Part shown: positions 1 to 10,365 of the stretch, piece by piece
Layout of the letters: every line of letters begins with the position of its first letter
Numbering within the stretch: position 1 is the stretch's first letter
NCBI GenBank assembly: GCA_963693305.1
Contig: OY855908.1
Location: 35,900,305 to 35,964,304 of the forward strand
Reading direction: 5' to 3'
DNA length: 64,000 bases
Origin: Meandrina meandrites
Taxonomy: Eukaryota; Cnidaria; Anthozoa; Scleractinia; Meandrinidae
Made by a program: the position numbers and the translations under genes
Notes under the pieces: model-generated
What the model saw: the letters and a program-made list of their open reading frames with translations, nothing else
What the model was told of the DNA's origin: nothing
Databases searched by the model: none

Positions 1-51
1 TCTACCCTAAGGATAATTTTAGCCTACTCAGCAATTATTATTGAAAAGATC

Positions 52-82
<31 letters not shown>

Positions 83-1155
83 GGGTGACAGTGGCGGTAG
101 CCATTACCACTTAAAAAACATTAAGTCAGATTTTGTTTAAAAAATTTTGGACACTGAAAGTATTTCTGTCAGATAGGAAAAGAGAGTATTTTACTTGCTT
201 ATGTAGATAACACAGCAATACTGTATTTAGTATGACATAAGAATTCATAAGTTTCTACTCAGTGATGAATTTCTATGCTAATGGCAAACAATTTTACAGG
301 ACATCAACTCTTACGTTGGGTAAGCACACATTGCCCTAGTACACTGCCCTGTACTTTGTTGAAAGCCTGGCAAATTTTTCTAGCCTAATAATGTATAGAA
401 TGTTGAATAGAATGTACATAATTTGCTGGAATTGCAAATGTGGCAGAAAATAATACTTTTTAGCTAGTGTTTACAATTGATAATACAGTATAGGAATTTG
501 ATGTTAAACATATTTGTAAATGAGGAAATTTTTATTCAAATTATGTAATTCCATTTTCAAGGAAAAGTAACAAATTTAATTTTTTACATTACACTATAGC
601 TAGTTAACTGCAACATGCGTTTGGCACAAGAGATACTGTCTCTTCTTCATTGGCTTGTGGCATCATGCAGTTCAACAGTAAGTGAAGGGTATGAATTGCA
701 AGAAAAGTAAATTGAAAAACAATTACACTGTGAAAGCTTCAGATAATTGAATCTGACATAATGAAAGCAAAATAACATGTACATACAATTGTGGTATAAT
801 ATTTCAAAAATCCACTGAACATTCACTATACAGTCTACACGTCGTGTAAATGTGTTTCATACATGCACATGTCACTGACATGTCAACGAAAGATGTATAT
901 TTGCTCTGGAAGCAATGTAACTACGTGTACATGTACAAATGTACAGTAATGTACGTCCATTATTGTTAATATGCTGGCATTAAATTGTTTTGGACACGAG
1001 TCCAAGTTCCACTACCTTATGTCTTTATTAATTTACCGACTGATTAGAATTAATGGCAGGAAGGAAGTTAATAGTTGAATGTCTTGAATAAAAAGTCAGC
1101 AGAAAAAGCAATGAAGTTAATCCGACACACAACGCAATAATGATGGCTAGTCGAA
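1..1155. other. intergenic, no gene recognised
   Basis: No open frame longer than about 60 codons and no recognisable domain on either strand. A (TTG)n microsatellite sits at 52-81. Around 607-672 there is an imperfect hairpin (arms begin AACTGCA and end TGCAGTT, loop around the AAGAGA/TCTCTT mini-stem); it could be a foldback remnant. Could contain small introns/exons of the minus-strand gene whose possible start lies at 1397. Confidence 0.5.
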
Positions 1156-1316
1156 AAGCTTGGCAAGATTTCCGCACAGCCCCATACATTAATTATGCAT
1201 ACAATTTTCTGACTGACTCGTTCTTTTCATGATTGCTGTTTGTGTATAGTGATAGTATGAAATAACTGAATACATAATTAATGTATGGGGCTGTGCGGAA
1301 ATCTTACCAAAAGCTT
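1156..1316. repeat. short palindromic MITE
   Basis: About 160 bp with near-perfect terminal inverted repeats of ~40 bp: the left arm starts AAGCTTGGCAAGATTTCCGC, and the right arm is its complement with a 2-base difference. The middle shows no coding potential. Consistent with a non-autonomous DNA transposon (MITE); superfamily not assigned. Confidence 0.7.
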
Positions 1317-1379
1317 AACCGCTTCTACACATATCACTGCTTATGCTTTATAATTGGCATAAAATGACGACATTCTTAC

Positions 1380-1397
1380 CTTCATGAATAAAGCCAT
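1380..1397 (-). CDS. possible first coding exon of a gene running off the left edge
   Basis: On the minus strand a start codon in good context (GACATGG) is followed by five codons (MALFMK) and then a strong splice donor, AAG|GTAAGA. Upstream lie GC-rich sequence and promoter-like motifs. No downstream exon could be identified in the left-most 1.4 kb, so the gene identity is unknown; the call rests only on start context, donor and promoter motifs. Confidence 0.25.
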
Positions 1398-1654
1398 GTC
1401 TGTACCGTCTTTACAGGGTGCAAACGCTTGATGTCCAACATAAAGCAATTAAACCAGTCCATTCCGATGGGAGAAAAACCTTCCCCGGTTCGGCCACTCC
1501 ATGACTTGTATTGCACATGAGACTCTAAGCGATTATATATCCGAATATCTCAATATTCATTCATTTATATCAGACAAACCGAATTTTAGCTACAAACTCC
1601 ACATCGAACAAGCGATCACTTACCGTGCGCGCACAGAACTCTGGTCAGATAGAT

Positions 1655-1684
1655 TGCGCATGCGTTAAGAAAAATGACTTCCGG
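1655..1684 (-). promoter_or_regulatory. NRF1-like and ETS-like motifs, possible TATA-less promoter
   Basis: TGCGCATGCG (1655-1664) matches the NRF1 palindrome and ACTTCCGG (1677-1684; CCGGAAGT on minus) matches the ETS core. Together, ~260 bp upstream of the putative minus-strand start at 1397, they resemble a metazoan housekeeping promoter. Inference only. Confidence 0.3.
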
Positions 1685-2159
1685 TTTGCAGGGTTTGCGG
1701 AAAAACTCTAAATATCAGACGGTGCCTTATCTTATCTACTTTTTTTCGATGTTATATTTTTCACACCAGAGTTACGAATATAACTAAGCATTCATTTGCT
1801 AAAATCATTTTTAATAAAAATACTATGGACAAATCAATATTTTAAATCTCTCTAAAAATTATATCTTTCATAATGAAATGAAATCCATGCTTAGCAGGAT
1901 GCAAAAATCGATAAAGATCATGACACCAGAAACGATTTTCAGATAACATGCAAAACATCCAAAATTTTAGACTTTTTCTTTATTGGTCACGTGATCATGG
2001 GCGTGGCTCAATGACGTCATATTTCCGTTCCAGACTGAGTAAGGGATTCAACAACCCCTAAACGAGAAAAATTGTTAAAGTTACATAGCTGTGAATGTCC
2101 CTAGCAACGGATCCAAAAATATACGTCAGTGGGCCCTTAAAATAAATAATGCATGTTTC

Positions 2160-2735
2160 AATTGACTCAAATTCTGGCCGTGTAGTCGGAAACACCGCGG
2201 TTTTGCGAGAACGGCAAATGAGGAAAAATTGAAAAACTGAGCTCACGATCACAATAAATACCAAACTTTGAAAAACAATGAAAAATAAGGCAAACGGCAA
2301 CTTCGACCGCAAAAGAGGAACTTACCTTTTGCTGGCCGGAAAAACAAACGCCGTGCGTAAAGTAGTCTCACTGTGGTTCAGGTCAGCTGCATTTTGTAAC
2401 TCTATTCTAGATTACACACCAAAAACCCCTACTCTATCCCTGGATTCCGTTTATGTGGAGTTCTTGCTCCCGAGTTTCAATTCCTATTCTATATTAAATT
2501 CTTACTACACTGGTCATTTGCTCGGTAAAATATACCCTGGTCTAAAACAAAACTCACAGATTTCTATACCTTATCGCAGACTAAACCGCTCGAAAACCAT
2601 GCATATCCTTCGCAGCGACAGATGCTCATAAATAGCCTATATATACATGCACGCATGGAACTCATGAAAATGACTCAAGGACTTTTTAACGTCTGGGGAT
2701 CTTCTTAGATGTTCGTTTGCTCCTTAGTGTTTGTT
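2160..2735 (+). repeat. duplicated block with a 117-codon ORF, probably noncoding
   Basis: An ORF at 2278-2631 has a longer counterpart at 11709-12116. Base changes between the two are mostly amino-acid changing and there is no recognisable domain, so I treat the block as noncoding duplicated DNA. A minus-strand CAG/AAG|GTAAGT-like donor (near 2325) suggests it may instead hold an untranslated exon. Confidence 0.4.
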
Positions 2736-2744
2736 TTTATTGAT

Positions 2745-3104
<360 letters not shown>

Positions 3105-3236
3105 TATCAAACACTCGAGACATCGGCTATCCAAACACCTCGAATTTCGTCAAAAATACTCCGCTGCGCGTCGTATTTTCAGCTCTCTTCTCGGTGTTTG
3201 GATATTTCGATGAAACGCTGTCTCTCGTGTTTGATA
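3105..3236. repeat. 130-bp palindromic MITE
   Basis: Inverted ends TATCAAACACTCGAGACA / TGTCTCTCGTGTTTGATA. The same element sits at 12178-12309 in copy B, so insertion predates the duplication. Confidence 0.6.
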
Positions 3237-4070
3237 TACACCTAATTGCAATAAAGTTATCATAGAAAAAAACCAAAAAGGACTCGAAAAAGACAAATAG
3301 GAATTATCACGAATTCCTTCCTTTTACTTAAACCTTCAAAACGAATTAAATCTAGCCTTTTGGCCGTGAAGCGTTCGGAACACTGTCTTATCGCCGAATT
3401 TATCAAAAGCTGTAGGGTAACCAAATACAAATACAAATACAAATACTCCTAGTCGCGTCATGTTATGGAAACAGGAGACAAGCACCGGCCTGATGGGCCA
3501 CTGGGCGTTTTCGAGTCTAGTAGCATGCTAAGTGCGGACTTTGATACTAGGCTCGAACGCGGACTATCATTACAATTACAAACAAAGTTATCTGCATGCC
3601 ACTGCACTTATCTTTTTTTATAAGAACCATTTTTATAAGAACGTCGAGGCATGAGATTTGAGAATTTCAAATATATCAAGGAAATTCCTAATTCGTAAGC
3701 AGGGTTTTCCACCGCCTGTAACAGCTGTAAGCTTCTTCAAAGCAAAACCATCTCTCGATATACATTTAATCTCTCGCAAAACTCACTTCTGCTGGGTACT
3801 GATTCGAGCGCGATTTCTAAGAAATGAATAAAAACAGAAGAAACATATAGACTCATTTTTTTATAACAACCATTTTTATAAGAACGTTGAGGCGGAGATT
3901 TGTCCAAAAATTTAAGAAAATGTATCGGCTAAAATAAGAACATCCTCAGGGTCAGCCAAATTTTACGCGTTCTTATAATAAAGAGAGTAATCTCCTCCTT
4001 ATCCCTCGTATTCAGTTACTGGTACTCTAGCTACGCTTCTCTAGAACAAGCCAAAACTTTTCTTTAATTT

Positions 4071-4073
4071 CAG
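4071..4073 (+). promoter_or_regulatory. 3' splice acceptor before lectin-APOL gene 1
   Basis: Pyrimidine-rich TTTTCTTTAATTTCAG ends at 4073, giving an untranslated leader of ~145 nt before the start codon. Equivalent acceptors precede gene 2 (ends 13789), gene 4 (minus, exon from 50288) and pseudogene 3 (minus, exon from 33356). The upstream first exon(s) were not located. Confidence 0.55.
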
Positions 4074-4218
4074 GCAAGACAGGCCAAGCAGTGACGATTT
4101 CAACGGCGACTGAAAACCAAGGAAGAAGATCGGACCCCTGAGCCGTGAGCCATTGTATTCAGAGCACAGACCGAACGTAGACAAATCAATTGAAGACGAA
4201 TCCTTGCAAATATTCAAA

Positions 4219-5586
4219 ATGAGTAAATTAATTTCCACCCTAGATGACCAGCCGTCATCCAAGTATTTCTTCATAGTCAACCAGCATTATGGTTTAGTTC
4301 TTGATATTTCTACTGGTAAAAAAGATGGAGATCTCGTGCTGAGAGAAGCGCATGGAAGGCCCGGTCAACTGTGGAGATGGGATGAAGATTGCAGGCTTGT
4401 CAGCAAGTTGGGCCTGGTAGCTGATATCGAAGGAAAGAGCAAGAAAGCAGGGGCTGTGTGTCATGCCTGGGATGCTCACGGTGGCCTCAATCAAAAGTGG
4501 CGGGTTGAAGAAGGAGCGATAAAGAGCAACTTGAGTAACCTTGTTATTGATGCCGTAACTCAGCCGGTTTCCATGCATGAGGTTAATGTCACCCCAACAC
4601 TGAAACAGAAATGGTACTTTATTCCCGAAAACGCATGGGACGACTTCCAACTCGTACAAGCTGACCCAAACCCTCTAAACAAGGCACAGTTTTGGAAAAC
4701 CCTGGCTGACGACTACCTTGACGTCATCATAGGTTACACTATTGACGATTATGAGGACAAAGTTCACAAAGCTTTTAATATCATGGAAGAGTGTTCCAGC
4801 GAGCTGAACAAGGTGGCGAAAGATACCGGTATTGCAAGAACAGTTGGTGGAAGTGTCCAGATCATTGGTGGTGGGTTGGCTATAGCTGGTCTTGTGTTAG
4901 CTCCATTTACAGCTGGCGCCAGCATAGGCCTCACTATAGCGGGCGTTGTCACTGGTGCCGCCGGGGGTGTTACATCGTTTTCTAGTTTTCTGGTAAACCA
5001 TGTCTGGGATAAGAGCAAGAAAAAGAAAATTACTAAAGCCACAGCACCTCTTTTCCGTGCAACCTTTAGCCTGCAAGGATTCCTCAACGAGTATCTTATC
5101 AACTTAAAAAAAGCGGCTGAATTTCTGAAAACACCCAAGGGAGAAGCTGTAGCAAAAGATGCATACGTCTATATAAAGTTGGCTGGGGAAGCCACGCTAA
5201 CTGCTGCCAACACCGCCAAAGCCGGCTACAACCTATCGAAAGGAGTAAAACATCTGAAACAGGCCAAGCGACTGAAAGCGCTTGTCAAATTAATGCAGGC
5301 CGATTATTATGCCACCGACACGGCAAGAATCGGCCTTGCCACACAAGCCGCAGCACCAGGAATCAGAATGTTCGGGAAAACTATTGTGGCTGCAGGAACA
5401 ACAGGTGCGAAAGCCTTATCCGGTTCGATGGCGGTTTTTGGAATAGCTTTCGGCATCTGGGATATCGTTGGAGGCGCAAAGAAGATAACAAACGGCAGCG
5501 AATTGGCCGAAGAGTTCCACAAGTCTTCCGAGCATTTGAAAGCGGAGTCTGCCAAGCTGATTGAACTTTATAAAGAACTTCAATAA
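4219..5586 (+). CDS. ricin-B lectin / apolipoprotein-L-like fusion protein, gene 1
   Basis: Single coding exon, 455 residues. Start chosen at the ATG in AAAATGAG shared by all copies; the open frame continues upstream only through untranslated leader. Residues ~15-145 form a beta-trefoil (ricin-B type) lectin with the three diagnostic QxW motifs (QLW, QKW, QKW). Residues ~160-455 resemble the APOL family: a helical lead-in, a long glycine/alanine-rich membrane-inserting hairpin (core AGLVLAPFTAGASIGLTIAG), a basic KSKKKK patch, a second hydrophobic stretch (ALSGSMAVFGIAFGIWD) and a charged C-terminal helix. No signal peptide, so probably cytosolic. APOL proteins insert into membranes and act in innate immunity in vertebrates; lectin targeting to glycan-exposed membranes here is inference. 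The lectin half is closest to gene 2, the APOL half to gene 4. Expression and ligand unknown. Confidence 0.85.
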   Translation: MSKLISTLDDQPSSKYFFIVNQHYGLVLDISTGKKDGDLVLREAHGRPGQLWRWDEDCRLVSKLGLVADIEGKSKKAGAVCHAWDAHGGLNQKWRVEEGAIKSNLSNLVIDAVTQPVSMHEVNVTPTLKQKWYFIPENAWDDFQLVQADPNPLNKAQFWKTLADDYLDVIIGYTIDDYEDKVHKAFNIMEECSSELNKVAKDTGIARTVGGSVQIIGGGLAIAGLVLAPFTAGASIGLTIAGVVTGAAGGVTSFSSFLVNHVWDKSKKKKITKATAPLFRATFSLQGFLNEYLINLKKAAEFLKTPKGEAVAKDAYVYIKLAGEATLTAANTAKAGYNLSKGVKHLKQAKRLKALVKLMQADYYATDTARIGLATQAAAPGIRMFGKTIVAAGTTGAKALSGSMAVFGIAFGIWDIVGGAKKITNGSELAEEFHKSSEHLKAESAKLIELYKELQ

Positions 5587-6130
5587 GATGGCACTGAGAT
5601 GTACTCAGCGAGAATCCAGTTTTAAACGTTGTGATACTTAACCTAGAGTGACTTGAGTGCGACAAATGACTTTTAGTCGATCGCGACGATAAAGTCGGTC
5701 TCGATCAGTAGTTCTTATAATTTCAGTTGATATTTTTTCGAAACTGTAATCCATTAAGTTTGTTTTCTTGGTAACAATCAGGGGATACAGGAGAAAGTTA
5801 TTATGATAATGCTCATGCACAATAGACAAAGCTTCGCTTCATGTAATGACATGATCGATATTCAAGAGTTGCATCTAAAACAAATCAAATCGATAAATAT
5901 AGAATACTTCCTGGAAAGTACGCGAGTACGGCTCACTCGTTCGATATCTGATACTTCATCAACTCGTGCGCAAGCACCGTACAAAGCACTTCCCAAGTTG
6001 TATTGTGTTTAATATATACGTACTGAGAATAAGCACCCTATTAAAGGACAGTTTAATAGTCGAGGATACTACAACAGTCCAAGCAAGTTATTTCCGTAAA
6101 CAGCATTAAGCACTTCAAAGGAATAGTTAC
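5587..6130 (+). other. 3' flank of gene 1, no gene
   Basis: Matches the 3' flanks of gene 2 (15286-15570) and, inverted, gene 4 (48540-48806), so it is probably 3' UTR plus co-duplicated DNA. No further open frame of interest. Confidence 0.5.
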
Positions 6131-6268
6131 GCAGCTCTCGTAAGCTTGTAATTCTACTGGTCCTCTAGTGTAGCAGCTGCTATTGTTTTGGGGGCTAGGG
6201 GCATTGTTCTTGTTATTTGTTCTATTGTTCTCTCAGCCACTCATGTGAGACCTTACGAGAGCTGCATG
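6131..6268. repeat. palindromic element, CAGCTCTCGTAAG ends
   Basis: Inverted ends GCAGCTCTCGTAAG / CTTACGAGAGCTGC around ~110 bp. A reverse-complement copy with the same outer flanks lies at ~60525-60660, so the repeated unit is larger than the palindrome. Confidence 0.6.
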
Positions 6269-6351
6269 GCGACCCCTTCAAAGTCTTTGACGGTTGACGG
6301 CACGTCCAGTTTGATTGGTTTACATCGGTTTGCGAATTATACTTAACTTTG

Positions 6352-6915
6352 GGGCTTTTTAGTGGGTAACTCTCAGTATGTATACAATAAAAGTAAGTTA
6401 AATAATAAATGAATAATGAGATTATAATAGATTCAACTTAATAAATAAAACTTATAACAAACGCATAAAAGTAAGTTAAATAACAAATGAATAATTAGAT
6501 TATAATAGATTGAAGTAAATATATAATTATTATAATAATTCAACTAAGTAAATAAGAAGTATTTGCAAGGCATTTCTTTTTACATTGACATCCATTTAAA
6601 GCTATCATGAAAATGTGCTGTTTGAAGATTGACACCAAGGTTGCAGATTTTTCAAATAGCGGCGATTCCAGATATGAGAGATGACACGAAGAAATGAATT
6701 ATGTAGAAGCTGACTATTATAACTGATCTTGAACGATATTGTGGCCGCTATATATCTTTCTAATTTTTCACGTTACCATAATCAGTATCAGCTAAAATAG
6801 ATGATTTTGAACCCCCGAGACCGCTATATTTTAAGGTTGCTCGGTGATATGCCGCGGTTCAAGGCACGGACATACCACGCACGGTATACAATAATTTAAA
6901 AAAACATCAAGAGAA
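6352..6915 (+). repeat. dispersed repeat family R, copy in cassette A
   Basis: AT-rich lead (6352-6540), then a conserved ~370-bp body ending in the GC-richer core around TGATATGCCGCGGTTCAAGG. Other copies: 8366-8748 (partial, +), 16010-16375 (+), 46840-47500 (-, interrupted) and 31557-31700 (-, fragment). It lies downstream of every lectin-APOL copy. No coding capacity seen. Confidence 0.75.
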
Positions 6916-6929
6916 TGAAAGAATTGTAC

Positions 6930-7136
6930 ATGATTGTTGGCATGCGCTGGACCCTGGATCCAGCGGTCGGGGTTCGAACCCTGGCTGGAGTAACTTTGTT
7001 GTGTTCTTGGGCAAGACACTTTACTCTCATAGTGCCTCTCTCCACCCAGGGGTATAAATGGGTACCGGTGAATTTAATGCTGAGTGGAGTGCGGGCGTCC
7101 CACCTAGGGAGTGTGAAAATACTCTTAGTCGCTTAA
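6930..7136 (+). mobile_element. tRNA-derived SINE (diverged)
   Basis: A tRNA-like head (B-box GGGGTTCGAACCCTGG) is followed by the body with TTCTTGGGCAAGACACTTTA and CTCTCTCCACCCAGG. Same family as 16640-16865 (+) and 45893-46050 (-). The A-box half is degenerate here. Confidence 0.7.
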
Positions 7137-7870
7137 TGCCACCGAAACAGGAATAGAACAGAACCTACGCTATACGGGACCGGAGTGAACTAGAGTCCTA
7201 ATGCAATTCTCTCGTATAGCTCTTTTGCTTTATTTCATCCGTATATCGAACCCGCAATTAAACCAATGGCCTACTCAACTAGGTTAAGCTCTTAAAGAAA
7301 GATGTGGCTGTCCGATTATAACCCCCCCTATGGCATGTTAGGGCTTCTCGCTTTTGTATGTTACGTCATTAGAATGTCATGGCAGAGACCTGCTATGACC
7401 ATGATTCTAGCCTTGTTTTGGGTTTCAAATCATTTGTTTAGAGTTTCATGCTGTGGTATTCTTATATACAGATAAAGAAATTCAGACGTAGTATCACGTC
7501 CAAGTATAAAGAGAACTAGAATCATATCTTCCACTCTGTCCTTATTGGGGGAATATAGTGAAGTGACATGGCGATGTCACAAAGATACAATTTGCCCCTT
7601 CTCCGCCTCCTTTAGGGGATTGCGCGGTTAACTTAGTCCGAGAAATTCAAGAGCTCTTTAAGTCGTATTGACCAATGATGTTTTGCGGTTGCATTTTCAC
7701 TGGAATAAGTTTTTCAGTTTACAAATAATTTCAGTCAACGTACGGTGCCGAGAGATATAAGGTAAATTGCGTAAGACACTTTATTTCATGTTTATACATA
7801 ACTTGGCAATTTTGCTTTCTTAATTCGTTTTTTGTGCTACAGTGATGCCGGGTGGCGAGCGAGACAATTG
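7137..7870. other. duplicated intergenic DNA, no gene
   Basis: From about 7340 it parallels 17060-17745. No convincing ORF. At ~7700 it provides the empty site for the MITE inserted at 17395-17578 in the other copy. Confidence 0.5.
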
Positions 7871-8365
7871 CTTTTTTTTTTTTTTTTTTTTTTAATAATT
7901 CTTTATTTGTTTAACAATAGACAATATTTTACAATAGACAGTTTTTTTACAAAATAATAATAATAATAAATAAATAAATAAATAAATAAATAAATAGAAA
8001 TAATAATAGTACAAAATACAAATTGAAAAACTTACAGAAATAAAGTAACTAGGTAAAGTAAACTATAAAGTAACTAGGTCTCGAATCTTCTGTTTGTCTA
8101 TCCCGAGCTTGTTTTTCAAAAACTTAAGAAAAGCAGTGAAACAGAAAGGGTCCTCATTTTTCGCGGCAAAATAGATGTACTGTCTGGCCACAAGCAAACA
8201 ATAATTAATACCCAAAAAAGTCTGCTTTTCAGGGTGAAGAGCAAATAGAATATCGCGTTGTTGAAGGTTATCAACTTGCGGATTGTTTTTTGAATTCCAC
8301 CAAGAAGTAAACTTAATCCAAAATACTTTACTTGAATCACATTCAACAAAAAGATGCGTTAGTGT
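7871..8365 (-). mobile_element. 3' end of a non-LTR retrotransposon (LINE), 5'-truncated
   Basis: Read on the minus strand, an open frame of ~100 codons (8365 to stop at 8065-8063) resembles the C-terminal tail of LINE ORF2 proteins: HLFVEC then FW..F..WW, followed by a helix-rich end. It is followed by A-rich 3' UTR with (AAT/AAAT)n and a poly-A tail (poly-T at 7871-7893). The reverse transcriptase domain is missing. Absent at the paralogous site near 17745. Confidence 0.7.
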
Positions 8366-8748
8366 TGGGGCTTTTTAGCGGGTACCTCTCAGTATGTATA
8401 CAATAAAAGTAAGTTAAATAATAAATGAATAATGAGATTATAATAGATTCAACTAAATAAATAAAACTTATAACAAACGCATAAAAGTAAGTTAAATAAC
8501 AAATGAATAATTAGATATAATAGATTGAAGAAAATGTATAATTATTATAATAATTCAACTAAGTAAATAAGAAGTATTTAATTGCAAGGCATTTTTTTTT
8601 ACATTGACATCCATTTAAAGCTATCATGAAAATGTGCTGTTTGAAGATTGACACCAAGGTTGCAGATTTTTCAAATAGCGGCGATTCCAGATATGAGAGA
8701 TGACACGAAGAAATGAGTTATGTAGAAGCTGACTATTATAACTGATCC
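8366..8748 (+). repeat. repeat family R, partial copy joined to the LINE
   Basis: Nearly identical to 6351-6730, including the AT-rich lead. It abuts the LINE's truncated end and stops abruptly at ACTGATC where the ancestral sequence resumes, so both pieces entered as one insertion or filler event. Confidence 0.75.
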
Positions 8749-9180
8749 ATATTATTGACTTTATGGTATTCCTTCGCCACAGGTAACAAACGGGTACTAT
8801 CAGTGTTACTATATAAGGGTTTTATGGATCCGAAATTCGATTCGAAATGCACTTCAACGTCACGGCTTCGAGACGAACTGTTCATACATTTGTGCTCGTG
8901 CCAAATTCGTTGCGGGACTGACACAACTTAAAAATTTCTTACAGACCAATGCCATTACTTCCAACAAACTACACCCATAGATGACTCTGACGCTGTGGGA
9001 GAAAACAAGCAATTATTTGTCTGTTCAAAATAAATTTGTGTTTATAATTAATAACATATCGAAGAACGGCAGTAACACACCCGCCTGCACAGAGCTGCAG
9101 CAGAACGAATGGGCCCCTTCTATAAACACCGAAATAACGGCTGCGAAGGAGGCTACGTCAAATGTGAAGTGTACATTTAC

Positions 9181-9233
9181 TTTCTTCGGGTGGTAACCTC
9201 TGCGGTACCGGAGGACCTCCGTGGATCTCAAGA
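9181..9233 (-). pseudogene. orphan copy of ANKAR exon 8
   Basis: 53-bp counterpart of the true exon at 19264-19316, with intact acceptor (ATCAACAG) and donor (GTAAATG instead of GTAAGTG). It encodes the same HGGPPVPQ-type segment with a silent-looking change. The next exon of ANKAR is deleted in this duplicate, so this copy cannot complete the protein. Confidence 0.8.
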
Positions 9234-9399
9234 CTGTTGATAAAAGAAATATCCTGGTGAACTCTACCATCATAATAAACCCAAGAAGTTTCTTTCTTGA
9301 AATATGAGATATTTCATATATTCACTTTCACACGTTTGCTCAAGGACGTGTGTAACACTGCCATTCTAGTTATTTCAACAAAACTGTAGCAAATTAGCC

Positions 9400-9744
9400 T
9401 GAAATTGGCAGTTTTAATCCAAAATCAGTTTTAATCCAAAATCTGGTGATTGAGAGCTGTCTCGAGAAGTGCGCAAACTTATTTTCATCTTTTACTTACG
9501 GCAGTTTGAAAATGATTCACTAGCAAAGTTTGAAGGAAATTCGGGTTTTGACACATATCGAAAAATATGTTGGTAATTTGATTGTAAGCACGGTTTTCCA
9601 TCGATCCCTTTATGCTGTCTATTTTTTGCCAACAACAACAACGTGCTTACCCTGGATGCCAGAAGGATTTTAGCAGGCTCTCTTTGGGAGCAACGCGCGA
9701 GTGGCGAAGCCGCGAGTTACGGCCTAAAGGATCCCGGGGTGTCC
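9400..9744. other. intergenic, no gene
   Basis: No recognisable feature. Includes a short direct repeat of CAGTTTTAATCCAAAATC near 9410-9440. Confidence 0.4.
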
Positions 9745-9885
9745 GAATCGAACAGTTCGGTAATCCAACCCAATCGAACACCAATCGTTCGACTGCCGAA
9801 CTCAATCGAACATAATCGAACTCACAATAAAATTTTGCCAATCGAACACAATCGAACGTTCGATTACCGAACTCTTATTCGATAG
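9745..9885 (+). repeat. cluster of degenerate AATCGAAC repeats
   Basis: About a dozen occurrences of (A)ATCGAAC or TTCGA-type octamers at irregular spacing, for example 9766-9870. Short ORFs crossing it have low-complexity composition. Looks like a degenerate minisatellite or a binding-site array. Confidence 0.5.
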
Positions 9886-9975
9886 GACAATTTTCACATC
9901 GCATGATAGGCACGTGGTCTGTGGAAATTCAGTCTTAAGGTCAAGTCACTGCTAGCTTTCCCCTTCCCTTCTCAA

Positions 9976-10194
9976 ATGGCTTTCAGTAAACATGTCGAAA
10001 ACGTCAGGAAACGATCGCGCGATATCCAGGAGACCCGGGAGGACACTGCACGTATCAAGATTTCGTGTAGTGTAAAAGGCTACCAAGAATGTCGGTTCAG
10101 TGAAGATGTGGGTGAACAGTTTCTCATCTATAAGAAGATTGGCTCCAGTCCTTCTGTCTGTATTTCTGTCTGTTTACAGTCACATCGAAGATAG
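9976..10194 (+). CDS. small ORF, unknown; weak resemblance to HIRAN-like proteins
   Basis: 72 codons from an ATG in good context (CAAATGG). The central part (IKISCSVKGYQECRFSEDVG region, then EQFLIYKKIG) has a non-random, domain-like feel that I associate weakly with HIRAN-like cnidarian proteins. The last ~18 residues look like read-through into noncoding sequence, so it may be a first exon or a gene fragment. No strong splice donor was identified right after KKIG. Not recognised with certainty. Confidence 0.3.
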   Translation: MAFSKHVENVRKRSRDIQETREDTARIKISCSVKGYQECRFSEDVGEQFLIYKKIGSSPSVCISVCLQSHRR

Positions 10195-10322
10195 TCGTAT
10201 AAGCCATTTCCTATCAACACCCACAATACACCCGGGGGTACATGAGTATCAGTCGTTGACTTTGTTTATGTAAATCGTTCCATTTTCATAGGTTACAGAA
10301 ACGATCGAAACGATCGTTTGCG

Positions 10323-10365
10323 TTGCAGACGAACTAAACCCCGGGGCCAGTTAGTTCGTCTGCAA
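10323..10365. other. perfect 15-bp stem hairpin
   Basis: TTGCAGACGAACTAA (10323-10337) pairs perfectly with 10351-10365 across a 13-nt GC-rich loop. Could be a MITE core or an RNA stem. Confidence 0.5.

Noticed and set aside
2278..2631. 117-codon ORF with a duplicate at 11709-12116
   Set aside because: Changes are not biased to silent sites, there is no domain, and lengths differ; probably noncoding duplicated DNA.
4153..4218. N-terminal extension of lectin-APOL gene 1 (and 50300-50169 for gene 4)
   Set aside because: These frames start at TTG and cross the splice acceptor/leader; the conserved ATG in AAAATGAG is the real start.
4294..4659. 121-codon antisense ORF, conserved at 13966-14331 and 49728-50093
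   Set aside because: It lies exactly opposite the lectin domain in all copies; conservation follows from the sense gene. Similarly the antisense ORFs over the APOL half.
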